Assembly (NCBI GenBank): GCA_943737045.1
Contig: CALSFV010000101.1
Location: forward strand, 62,001 to 126,000
Length of the DNA: 64,000 nucleotides
Origin: Parapristionchus giblindavisi
Lineage: Eukaryota > Nematoda > Chromadorea > Rhabditida > Diplogasteridae
Reading direction: 5' to 3'
In this document: positions 22,166-33,800 of the stretch, piece by piece
How the letters are laid out: each line of letters opens with the position of its first letter
Numbering within the stretch: position 1 is the first letter of the stretch
Made by a program: the position numbers and the translations under genes
Notes under the pieces: model-generated
Database searches by the model: none
Told to the model about the DNA's origin: nothing
Seen by the model: only the letters and a program-made list of their open reading frames with translations

Positions 22166-22498
22166 TTAAGAAGGACAAGTCTCTTCTTAAATATATATCG
22201 AACAAATGAAAAGACATTTCAATTTCCACAAGATTTAAAAATTAGTAGTATTAGTGTTGTGAAGATTGATGGAATTTTGGATTGTTCTAATGACAAGCCT
22301 TTTATCAGATCTAAAGATCTAGGAATCTCCGATTTCGTTTATCTATCATGCAATCTTATTTGTGATACTTTCATTGATGAACGACAAAGTAATATCATTT
22401 GCAAGTTTCCCCTGGATCTTAATGGAGGAGTAAAATATGAGCCAATAAACTTAATTTATCACCGATGTGTTAATAATTGTAATACTTTGACATTATAA
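22166..22498 (+). pseudogene. Possible further Polinton-derived fragment, unidentified
   Basis: An open frame of 110 codons with no ATG, bounded upstream by a stop; it contains KTFQFPQDL, IDGILDCSNDKPF and NIICKFPLDLNGG. The composition is globular, and the same orderly AT-rich coding style is seen in the protease and polymerase pieces next door, so I infer it belongs to the same element (capsid or accessory gene). I cannot name the family. Confidence 0.4.
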
Positions 22499-22499
22499 A

Positions 22500-23045
22500 A
22501 AATGTGAGTCGCAATAAATATTTGAGTATTTTTATGAGATAAAGTTGTTGTGTTCGATAAAAACTAAAGTATTTATTGATATTTTGATTGAATTTTCTTT
22601 TTCATCTATAATCAAATGAAAATAAGACTTCTTTATCTCAATCTAATTCACATCTTTTCATTCTTTCTTCTACTCAATTTACAATTGACGAATCCTCGAA
22701 AAGAAGAAATGCCCAAAGTCCTCTATATCTATCCAATGCTCCCTCTAGATCTCCTCCTCCTTCTCCCTCTCCCTCTAGTCCTCCCTCTCCTTCTCCATCT
22801 CCTCTTCCTTCTTCCCTCTCTCCTCTTTCGTTTCAAAACATCATATCAATAGCAAAAGTTCCTTCTTGAAAGTATAAACTTCATTTCCTTCATTTGTTTT
22901 CTTCTCTTATGAATACAATAACAGAAATCTCTTCATATTATTTAATTATTCAATTATGATATGAATCAATTCTATTTCAATCTATTATCAGATATATTTT
23001 CATTCCATTTCTCTATCATCTCTTTCTTCAACTTCTTTTATACTT
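22500..23045. other. No confident gene
   Basis: A Ser/Pro-rich plus-strand frame occurs around 22610-22870 but has neither a recognisable domain nor convincing splice sites. The rest is AT-rich and CT-rich sequence. Confidence 0.4.
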
Positions 23046-23330
23046 TCATTCAGTTTCTTCAATTGTCACAATTAGACTCAGTTTCTTCCATCCAAGATAC
23101 TCTTTCAATTCATCTTCCTCTTTGATCTTTCCCTCTCCCTCTCCCTCTTCCTCTCCCTCTCCCTCTTCCTCTCCCTCTCCCTCCCTCTCCCTCTCTCCCT
23201 CTTCCTCTTCTCCAACGACCCTTCCTTATCCTTTCTTCATCATTCTCCTCATCCGGATATCGTGTCAGTGGTCGTTGAAATCTCTTCTTCTTCTTCTTCT
23301 TCTTCTTTTTCTTCATTCGATCTTTCATCT
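23046..23330 (-). CDS. Candidate two-exon 3' end of a Lys/Glu-rich gene
   Basis: Minus strand: exon from about 23326 to 23218 (poly-Lys, then RFQRPLTRYPDEENDEER), donor GTCGTT, intron across a GGGAGA tract, and exon of about 23116-23046 (DELKEYLGWKKLSLIVTIEE, stop TGA at 23046-23048). The phases join as 1/1. The exon choice is uncertain because several frames are open through the purine tract, and an upstream exon candidate near 23365-23435 cannot be joined in phase. Unrecognised. Confidence 0.3.
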
Positions 23331-23625
23331 AATCGATACTAATATTACTATATCTTATAACAACAATATCTCATTAATTCTTTCCATTGTCTTATCATCA
23401 ATTGTATCTTCACTAAATACAATCTTCTCATTCATATACTCTATTCAATTCTTTCATTCATTACCATACAGTCATTTCAGATGGTTGAATCGTGAGGAAT
23501 TCTCTCCCTCTCCTTCTCTCCCTCTCTCCATCTCTCCCTCTCCCTCTCCTTCTATCATCATCTAACTACAGCCCATTAGCTATAGCTTCAATTCTCTTCT
23601 ACTCTTGTCCCCCTAAGGCCCTATA

Positions 23626-26600
23626 ATGTCCTCATCTCAATGGATAAGTTCGATATATGGAAGAAGTCGATTAATCATATTATTATTTATATTAATAGAA
23701 GAAGTATTATCATCAATAAGAACAGTTCATCCAATTGAATTGACAATACAAAGTGGATCTATTAGAGGAGAATATTTAGTATGAATATATTCATTCATTC
23801 ATTCATATTCAATTATTCTTATTTAAGAGACAAAAAGGGAATGATTATGCTATATTTAAAGGAATTCCATATGCTGCTCCCCCTGTTGGATCTTTACGAT
23901 TTCAGGTTTATCATTAATATGTACTATATGAGTATATAGATAGTATTTAGATGCCTGAACCACCAGCAAAATGGAGAGGAGTCATGAATGCTACACAATA
24001 CTCTCCATTATGTGTACAGGTATTAATTCATTCTATATCATCTATGTTATTAAAGATTGAATATTGTGATATCTTCATATTGTGTATAGTATGTTAAATA
24101 GTGTTATGCTTGGTTATGCCGTAGTATATGAAGTGTTGGGTTATCTATTTTATCGGTCAGACGCGGTAAAAAAATGTTTTTTCTTTACCCAAGTTCGAGG
24201 TAATTTGTCACAGATGATGGGTTGAATACCAGAAATGAATTAGATGACCCAACACTTCATAAACTACGGCATAACCAAGTGCAACACTAACATCTATGGT
24301 ATGGTTGAACTCTTTCTAAATGAACTCATGTCATTTGAACCAAAGAGTTATTCACTACGGGAGATATTATGAAATAAATTCTTTATTTCATATAACCAAA
24401 TATAAGAATAATTTAATCTAATCTATTCAACATCAATATATAATATAATCATCAATTAATATTATAATGTATTCTTAAGAAACGAGATGGTCTTCCTTCA
24501 CATCCAGATAGAGTAAATGCTCATTTCTCAGAAGATTGCCTATATCTCAATGTATTTGCTCCCACTCAAGTAATTCATTCATTCATCCTTTCATTGTTAA
24601 TATTATTAATATATTTAAGTTCACAAATGATACATATCCAGTAATAGTTTATATTCATGGTGGTCGATTTCAATATGGAGCTGCCTCTGATCTATCTCAA
24701 CAAGTTTATCAATCAATAATAATCTCATCTACAGTAATCCATTCATTCAGGCAATTCTGGATAATTTCGTGTCAAGAAAGATAGTATTCATATCAATGAA
24801 TTATCGATTAGGACCATTTGGTATTATTATTGATTATATTCTATTATAAGAATAGTTATCTGATTGTACAATGACGTCATCATCATTTTATTCTATTCAT
24901 TCCTATTACTTCCATTGAGCTGCATTGCGTGTCGAATCATTGATCGTAGTAAGGAACAACAATCCCTAGAGATCTGTATTGGAAGAAGGAGAGGGAGAGG
25001 GAGAGAGGGAGAGGGAGAGAGGGAGAGGGAGAGAGGGAGAGGGGGAGAGGGAGAGGGAGAGAGGGAGAGGGAGAGGGAGAGTGGGAGAGGGAGAGAGGGA
25101 GAGGGAGAGGGAGAGGGAGAGAGAATAGAGAGGGAGAGGAGGAGAGAATAGAGAGGGAGAAGAGGAGAGAAGAAGACGGAGAGTGCTAGATATGGAACAA
25201 AATGTAGATAGAGGGATCTCTTCGAAGTTGAACGTTGAATAAAAGCATAAGGGAAAAGGAAGAGTAAGAATGAATATATAGTTGAATTGTATTGAAATCT
25301 TTATAGGTTTTCTATCAACTGGAGATTCAACTTTACCAGGAAATATTGGATTATGGGACATAATATTATCATTGAAATGGACTAAGGTTAGATAATATAT
25401 AGTTATGAATATAATATAATATTTAGACGAATGTGGGAGTATTTGGAGGTGATCCATATAATGTTCTTCTTATGGGAAATGGAGCTGGTGCATCTGCTGC
25501 TAGTATTCTATCTTTATCTCCAAGAGCTGATGGTATGAATACATTTAGATGAATGAATCAATCAATTCAATTGATTACATTATCTTCTTATCTATTCTAG
25601 GTTTATTTCATCGTGTAATGTTAATGTCTGGTACTTCAATATCACCAGGAGTTGTGAGAGATTCAGCCATCAATGCTACATGGGCATTAGATTCGGTTAG
25701 AGTTCATTTTAATGTTTTAATTAATTAAATTAAAATCATTTCGTTCTTATATTGATTGGGCAATCTATAGATCAGATCTTCAATTAAAAAAAAACAAACA
25801 AAACAAAAAAAACAATTTGGCTAATTAGCTATAGAATCTTTTGAACATCGTAATCCTATCGTAAGTGCTGCACTATGCATCTGTGCGAATTTGCGAATAT
25901 GGAAGCTCATTAAAAATAAATCAGATAAAGCGTTCGAAACAGGAGTGGGAGGAAGAGGGGTTTCGAAAAAAAAGATGTAATGTAAAAAAATTTCCGTAAT
26001 ATTTCGAAAAAATTAATGCTCTAAATTTTACTAGAGATATAATGAACTCGGAAGAATTGCAACTGTGTGATTCTTAATTGAAGCTGCTTACATGATACTA
26101 TCAGAAAAATTTCATAATTCTTTGACATTATGCGCTTTTAATGTCAAAACCACCAAACTAATCCGGATACATAGTGAATATCCTTGATCACCATGTTTTA
26201 CTTTTATATGATCCATATTATATATCCAAAAAATACAAAATATGAATTGAATAAATAAATATTCTCATTAAGATTCTCGATTGTCGTTCATTCAATTCTT
26301 CTCAATTACTCGATTGTTTCAAGAAACAACTCAAATATGATATGTATCGAATGAAAGTATGATTATTATATCTATATTTATCGTCTTTTTATGATAATTG
26401 CATGATCGTATTCATTTTTTGGATTTAATATATTGGGTTCCTTATATATTAATATTTGATTGTAGCGTCTTCGATATGATGATTATGAAGAGTTCGTTCC
26501 TATAATAGATGGACCAGATGGAATCATTCCTCAATCACCTCAAATGGTTCTATCTCATAAGAATTTCAAACTAAAACATTCAATTATGATTGGAACAACA

Positions 26601-29600
26601 AAAGATGAATCGAGTTTATATATTTGTAAGTTTATTTTCCTATTATTTGTTATCATTTCCCAGGAAGATGTTGTTGTAAAAATTTTTTAATGCTAAAATA
26701 TTTTGAAAACGAAATTTTAGTAATTTACAATTTTTAACATTCATTCAACATTACGATCGCCTTTCTGTAAATAACTCAATAATTAAGATGAGAAGAATAT
26801 AAATTTATCAGCAATTGACTATCAATATGCAGAAAAATTAGTGGATAATTTAACTCTTGGTTATGAAGGATTTGTTAATGGAAAATTGATCGCCCAAGGG
26901 TATTTATATTAATATTATTATTAAGAAATGTCATTATTTAAGATGTAAACATGAATATATATGGACTAAGATGGACCCTTCTTACTCTGATACTGTATTA
27001 CAACATTCAATACTCAATGTATCCACATTTGTTTATTTATATCGTTTCGTTTCTATCAAATCAAAAATAGAAAACCAACAAATAAATAAATAATGTTATA
27101 AAAAGTATAATTGTAGATGTATTCTCATTTCTGGTATGATTCTCCTTCTTCAAGATTAGCTACATTATATACAAAACAGAAACAATCAGTATATTTATAT
27201 TCATTCGATCATGTTTCTGAAAACTTCTATGATATCGATCGTAAGTATTATTTATAATACCGTAATCTCAATATTTTCCATTCAGGAGCATTTCATGGTG
27301 TCGATGCTATGCATCTATTCAATATAGAACCGAAATTCTTGCATAAAAGAAAGGTATGTTTTTGAGTGTGATACGATTAAGAATAGTATATCACTATAGG
27401 ATATGAATTGGAAATTAGATGAAAGAGTTGTTGAAATCTTCTCAGAACTTATATCAAACTTTGCAAGATATGGGTAAGTTCATTCTTCATTCTTTTATCG
27501 ATATTGTTCTATTTATTTAGATCTCCAACTCCATTTCAATTAGATTATCCATTTAATTGGACTACTATTACACCTGAAGAACTCAATTATCTATCAATTA
27601 CTGATAGTCCTAGAATGGAGGTATTATTTATTGATTCATTTTTGATCTTTGATCTTTGATTGATAATCTCTGCAGGTTGGCTTTCGATGGACTGGAAATG
27701 TATTCTGGAATTGGTATGCGAAGAGTTTGGATATAATAGATGTAGGAAATGTTCATAAGATAGCTCTATTGGATAAACAATTGGGAGATTATCAAGTGAG
27801 TTATCATTAAACGTTAGAGTTTTATAAATACCTCCCCCCCATTTCATCATCTATTCTTGCGTCGTATGCACATATTTTTTTTTTTTAATTTTCGATTCTC
27901 AAAAATTTAGAGTCAAAAGCTTAAATTTGATTGCTGCTGAACAGTAATTAAAAGACAAATCACATTGCTCCGAAAATGGATGGGTACTGTTGGATTTTCG
28001 AACAGATATTAAACTAGAGAAATGATGATTATCGAAATTGAAAACATTTCGGCGTTACAAATGTAACGACGTATACATGAAAATGCGGATTGAATATAGT
28101 ACAATCAAATTAAATATTAGATAAAGCGCTGGAAAATGAAAAAAAATAAAAAGCTACGGTAATCCATCCATTTCTGAACCATTGTGATTTAATGTATATA
28201 GAATGTCATAGACGTTTTTGATCGAACTTTTTATTTTGACATAACGAAACTAAAATGAAAAATGATGAATTGAATTGAATAGAAATAGTTGAAAGAGATC
28301 AAGATTGTATTCATGTTCCTTTTATATAACCTTATAGTACATATAATGTGATTATTTAGTCATAAGTGTTACATTTATGTTCTATCAAACAACAAAATCA
28401 TTTCGTATGTCTATCATTATAGACACTAAAATCAAAGATTAAAGAAGGTCAAAAGAATAAATTAGTCCGATTCATCCTATATTATCCTATATGTCCTTTT
28501 TATTCTCTTACTACTTCTCTTTACTATCCCATTGAAAGGTGTTGAAATGACTAAATCTCAATGAATCATTCAATTAACTGTTGGAGGAGGAGGTGAAAGG
28601 GCATTTCGGTCACTCAATTGTCCTCCCTCTCCCTCTCCCTCTCCTCTCTCCCTCTCCCTCTCCCTCTCCCTCTCCCTCTCCCTCTCCCTCTCCCTCTCCC
28701 TCTCCCTCTCCCTCTCCCTCTCCCTCTCCCTCTCCCTCTCCCTCTCCCTCTCCCTCTCCCTCTCCCTCTCCCTCTCCCTCTCCCTCTCCCTCTCCCTCTC
28801 CCTCTCCCTCTCCCTCTCCCTCTCCCTCTCCCTCTCCCTCTCCCTCTCCCTCTCCCTCTCCCTCTCCCTCTCCCTCTCCCTCTCCCTCTCCCTCTCCCTC
28901 TCCCTCTCCCTCTCCCTCTCCCTCTCCCTCTCCCTCTCCCTCTCCCTCTCCCTCTCCCTCTCCCTCTCCCTCTCCCTCTCCTTCTCCCTCCCTCCCTCCC
29001 TCATTTCCGTTCCTTGCTATATCTCATCCAGTCCGAATGCACTTTTGTGCACATTATAATGGTGTAAGAATGAATGAATAAAGGAATAGATTGAGTAGTA
29101 GATGGATGGAGTAGTAGATAGAGACTAAGAGACTTCATTTACAATACTTATCTATAGACAATCTTTCCACTTCATTCAAAATGTACTACTCCTTTTCCCT
29201 CAATCGGCCTCATTTTAAGATTAACAAAGAGACAAAAAAGGGCATGAATGATCAATGTAAAGAAAGATTAGAAGAGATTTCGATTAAATGAAACTATTAC
29301 TATTCTAACTCATTCTAACTGATACTAAACTGTTTCATTACTGAATCATGAATCATATGTTCATATTTAACCATTCGTTCATATTTAAGAACTGTTGAAA
29401 AAAAGAAGCACAAGGAAACTGCTAAAAACAAAGGAGAAAAATATATTATGTATTATGAAGATGGTCTTACATAAATGAGGAATGATTGAAATAAGATATA
29501 AATATTTCAGTTAGCAACATGGATGTTATTATTCTCAACTTTATTCTTCTTTGCAATTCTAGTTGGATTAGCTTGTTATTGTACGAAGAAAGAATCAGAA

Positions 29601-29618
29601 GATGATGATATTGGATGA
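23626..29618 (+). CDS. Membrane-anchored cholinesterase-like (neuroligin-like) protein lacking the catalytic Ser
   Basis: Exons: 23626-23778, 23828-23905, 23951-24019, 24480-24569, 24620-24703, 24751-24820, 25307-25386, 25427-25532, 25601-25695, [uncertain 25830-25860], 26273-26356, 26466-26625, 26788-26899, 26943-27018, 27117-27240, 27286-27353, 27400-27473, 27521-27620, 27676-27795, probably 28423-28464, and 29511-29618. About 630 aa. An N-terminal hydrophobic signal ([11 protein letters not shown]) precedes carboxylesterase landmarks: [40 protein letters not shown]. The nucleophile elbow is GNGAG (Gly at about residue 227) instead of GxSxG, as in neuroligins. The Glu (KDESS) and His (GAFHGVD) positions remain. 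The last exon encodes one membrane helix ([20 protein letters not shown]) and a 12-residue acidic tail. A role in adhesion or signalling is likelier than hydrolysis. All listed phases agree except at the uncertain exon. Confidence 0.85.
24101..24287. mobile_element. Hairpin MITE (187 bp, TA-flanked) in an esterase intron
   Basis: GTGTTATGCTTGGTTATGCC at the left is mirrored by GGCATAACCAAGTGCAACAC at the right. Arms of ~50 bp include ACTTCATAAACTACGG / CCGTAGTATATGAAGT. TA lies immediately outside both ends. It has no coding capacity and lies in the intron after the third exon of the esterase-like gene. Confidence 0.82.
24983..25165. repeat. (GGGAGA)n-rich intronic tract
   Basis: An imperfect GGGAGA/GAGA array inside the intron at 24821-25306 of the esterase-like gene. 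It is nearly all purine on the coding strand. Confidence 0.93.
27957..28190. mobile_element. Inverted-repeat element (~234 bp) in an esterase intron
   Basis: AAATCACATTGCTCCGAAAA with TGGATGGGTAC on the left is mirrored by ATCCATCCATTTCTGAACCA and TTGTGATTT on the right, with several mismatches. It lies in the long intron after the last catalytic-domain exon. Borders are approximate. Confidence 0.65.
28620..28990. repeat. (CCCTCT)n hexamer array, about 60 copies
   Basis: A nearly uninterrupted hexamer run, the complement of the GGGAGA arrays elsewhere, in the intron before the membrane-anchor exon of the esterase-like gene. The Ser-Pro and Leu-Pro frames of ~150 codons are artefacts. Confidence 0.98.
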
Positions 29619-30234
29619 GATTCAATTAATAGTTATTATATTATCATTCTAGATTCTTCTTAATTCATTATCATTAAATGCTCACTTTATATTCTTTCCA
29701 TTATGATTAATTCAATTAATAGGGATCAAATTGTATTTCATCCCATTTCTTTCCTTTTCAATCCTGCCAATCAATTAATACTTTCTTTTACTAAACTAAT
29801 ATCACTTTTCATCGACATTCATTTAATAATTCATTCATTCACACATTTTATCCATTTTATTAATGATAGTACGAGTATGATTTTTTCTAATCCTTGATCT
29901 TTGATCTTTGATCTCTTTTAATAGTTGATCTTTGATTTCATTCATTTGATCTATCCATTACATAGTATCGTCCTTGTATCCATTTCTATTCGATAATAAA
30001 TATATAGTATGGCCTTTTCCTCTATTCATATTGTCATTCTCTCATCTATTATATTCTCAACACTAATAATAAGAGTCCTTATACTATCGACTCTTTACTC
30101 TTTATCATTACTTTCATTATTACTCTTTATATACTCTCTCTCTCTCTTTTATATCTTCAACTCTCCATTTTACTTTATCATATCTCATAACTGCTCACTA
30201 TTTCATTTATTTCTCATACTCCTATCTTATCTTC
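29619..30234. other. 3' flank of the esterase-like gene
   Basis: AT-rich sequence with a short GATCTTT run near 29895-29920. No gene is seen. It runs into the C/T satellite. Confidence 0.5.
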
Positions 30235-30823
30235 TTCCTCCTCCTCTTCCTCTTCTTCCTCCTCTTCTTCTTCGCTACTCTTCCTCTTCCTTCGGATCAT
30301 CTTACTCTTCCTCCTCTTCTTTACAATTCCTCTTCCTCCCCTTCCTCTTCTTCCTCCTCTTCTTCTTCGCTACTATTCCTCTTCCTTCGGATCATCTTAC
30401 TCTTCCTCCTCTTCTTTACAATTCCTCTTCCTCTTCTTCCTCCTCTTCCTCTTCTTCCTCCTCTTCCTCTTCTTCCTCCTCTTCTTCTTCTTCGCTACTC
30501 TTCCTCTTCCTTCGAATCATCTTACTCTTCCTCCTCTTCTTTGCAATTACTCTTCCTCTTCTTCCTCCTCTTCTTCTTCTTCGCTACTCTTCCTCTTCCT
30601 TCGAATCATCTTACTCTTCCTCCTCTTCTTTACAATTCCTCTTCCTCTTCTTTCTCTTCTTCCTCTTCTTCCTCCTCTATTTCCACTCTACTCTTCCTCT
30701 TCCTTCTGATCATCTTACTCTTCCTCCTCTTTTTTCCCTCAATTCCCCTTCCTCTTTCTCTTCTTTACTCTTCCTTCGCATCATCTTTCTCTTCCTCCTC
30801 TTCTTTACAATTCCTCTTCCTCT

Positions 30824-30855
<32 letters not shown>

Positions 30856-33800
30856 TTCTTCTCTACTCTTCCTCTTCCTTCTGATCATCTTACTCTTCCT
30901 CCTCTTCTTTACAATTCCTCTTCCTCTTCCTCCTCCTCCTCTTCTTCTCTACTTTTCCTCTTTCTTCTGATCATCTTACTCTTCCTCCTCTTCTTCCTCC
31001 CCTTCCTCTTCTTCCTCCTCTTCTTCTTCTATAATCTTCCTCTTCCTTCTGTTCATCTTACTCTTCCTCCTCTTCTTCACAATTCCTCTTCCTCTTCTTC
31101 CTCCTCCTCTTCTTCTCTACTCTTAGTCTTCCTTCTGATCATCTTACTCTTCCTCCTCTTCTTCACAATTCCTCTTCCTCTTCTTCCTCCTCCTCTTCTT
31201 CTCTACTTTTCCTCTTTCTTCTGATCATCTTACTCTTCCTCCTCTTCTTCACAATTCCTCTTCCTCTTCTTCCTCCTCCTCTTCTTCTCTACTTGTCCTC
31301 TTTCTTCTGATCATCTTACTCTTCCTCCTCTTCTTCCTCCCCTTCCTCTTCTTCCTCCTCTTCTTCTTCTATACTCTTCCTCTTCCTTCTGTTCATCTTA
31401 CTCTTCCTCCTCTTCTTCACAATTTCTCTTCCTCTTCTTCCTCCTCCTCTTCTTCTCTACTTTTCCTCTTTCTTCTGATCATCTTACTCTTCCTCGACTT
31501 CTTCCTCCCCTTCCTCTTCTTCCTCCTCCTCTTCTTCTCTACTTTTCCTCTTTCTTCTGATCATCTTACTCTTCCTCCTCTTCTTCACAATTCCTCTTCC
31601 TCTTCTTCCTCCTCCTCTTCTTCTCTACTTTTCCTCTTTCTTCTGATCATCTTACTCTTCCTCCTCTTCTTCCTCCCCTTCCTCTTCTTCCTCCTCTTCT
31701 TCTTCTATACTCTTCCTCTTCCTTCTGTTCATCTTACTCTTCCTCCTCTTCTTTACATTTCCTCTTCCTCTTCTTCCTCCTCCTCTTCTTCTCTACTCTT
31801 AGTCTTCCTTCTGATCATCTTACTCTTCCTCCTCTTCTTTACAATTCCTCTTCCTCTTCCTCCTCCTCCTCTTCTTCTCTACTCTTCCTCTTCCTTCTGA
31901 TCATCTTACTCTTCCTCCTCTTCTTTACATTTCCTCTTCCTCTTCTTCCTCCTCCTCTTCTTCTCTACTCTTAGTCTTCCTTCTGATCATCTTACTCTTC
32001 CTCCTCTTCTTCACAATTCCTCTTCCTCTTCTTCCTCCTCCTCTTCTTCTCTACTTTTCCTCTTTCTTCTGATCATCTTACTCTTCCTCCTCTTCTTTAC
32101 ATTTCCTCTTCCTCTTCTTCCTCCTCCTCTTCTTCTCTACTCTTAGTCTTCCTTCTGATCATCTTACTCTTCCTCCTCTTCTTCACAATTCCTCTTCCTC
32201 TTCTTCCTCCTCCTCTTCTTCTCTACTTTTCCTCTTTCTTCTGATCATCTTACTCTTCCTCCTCTTCTTCACAATTCCTCTAACTCTTCTTCCTCCTCCT
32301 CTTCTTCTCTACTTTTCCTCTTTCTTCTGAACATCTTACTCTTCCTCCTCTTCTTCCTCCCCTTCCTCTTCTTCCTCCTCTTCTTCTTCTATACTCTTCC
32401 TCTTCCTTCTGTTCATCTTACTCTTCCTCCTCTTCTTCACAATTCCTCTTCCTCTTCTTCCTCCTCCTCTTCTTCTCTACTTTTCCTCTTTCTTCTGATC
32501 ATCTTACTCTTCCTCCTCTTCTTCCTCCCCTTCCTCTTCTTCCTCCTCCTCTTCTTCTCTACTTTTCCTCTTTCTTCTGATCATCTTACTCTTCCTCCTC
32601 TTCTTTACAATTCCTCTTCCTCTTCCTCCTCCTCCTCTTCTTCTCTACTCTTCCTCTTCCTTCTGATCATCTTACTCTTCCTCCTCTTCTTTACATTTCC
32701 TCTTCCTCTTCTTCCTCCTCCTCTTCTTCTCTACTCTTAGTCTTCCTTCTGATCATCTTACTCTTCCTCCTCTTCTTCACAATTCCTCTTCCTCTTCTTC
32801 CTCCTCCTCTTCTTCTCTACTTTCCTCTTCTTCCTCCTCTTCTTCTTCTATACTCTTCCTCTTCCTTCTGTTCATCTTACTCTTCCTCCTCTTCTTTACA
32901 TTTCCTCTTCCTCTTCTTCCTCCTCCTCTTCTTCTCTACTCTTAGTTTTCCTTCTGATCATCTTACTCTTCCTCCTCTTCTTCACAATTCCTCTTCCTCT
33001 TCTTCCTCCTCTTCTTCTTCTCTACTTTTCCTCTTTCTTCTGATCATCTTACTCTTCCTCTTCTTCTTTACAATTCCTCTTCCTCTTCTTCCTCCTCCTC
33101 TTCCTCTTCTTCCTCCCCTTCCTCTTCTTCCTCCTCTTCTTCTTCTCAACTCTTCCTCTTCCTTCTGATCATCTTATCTAGTCTTCCTCTTATTCTTTAC
33201 AATTCCTCTTCCTCTTCTTCCTCCTCCTCTTCCTCTTCTTCCTCCCCTTCCTCTTCTTCCTCCTCTTCTTCTTCTCTACTCTTCCTCTTCCTTCTGATCA
33301 TCTTACTCTTCCTCTTCTTCTTTACAATTCCTCTTCCTCTTCTTCCTCCTCCTCTTCTTCTTCCTCCTCTTCCTCTTCTTCCTCCTCCTCGTCGTCGTCC
33401 TCCTCTTCTTCTTCTCTACTCTTCCTCTTCCTTCTGATCATCTTACTCTTCCTCCTCATCTTCCGCCCCTTCCTCTTCTTCCTCCTCTTCTTCTTCTATA
33501 CTCTTCCTCTTCCTTCTGATCATCTTACTCTTCCTCCTCTTCTTTACATTTCCTCTTCCTCTTCTTCCTCCTCCTCTTCTTCTCTACTCTTAGTCTTCCT
33601 TCTGATCATCTTACTCTTCCTCCTCTTCTTTACATTTCCTCTTCCTCTTCTTCCTCCTCCTCTTCTTCTCTACTCTTAGTCTTCCTTCTGATCATCTTAC
33701 TCTTCCTCCTCTTCTTCACAATTCCTCTTCCTCTTCTTCCTCCTCCTCTTCTTCTCTACTTTCCTCTTCTTCCTCCTCGTCTTCTTCTATACTCTTCCTC

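Noticed and set aside
22610..22870. Ser/Pro-rich plus-strand coding exon
   Set aside because: No ATG with signal, domain or phase-compatible splice partners; C/T-rich composition alone can explain the open frame.
28570..29081. (Ser-Pro)n, (Leu-Pro)n and (Arg-Glu)n frames over the CCCTCT array
   Set aside because: Hexamer microsatellite inside an intron; frames are open by composition only.
30009..31224. 291- and 227-codon Ser/Leu-rich plus frames
   Set aside because: They start in AT/CT-rich flank and continue into the C/T satellite; they are low complexity with no conserved features.
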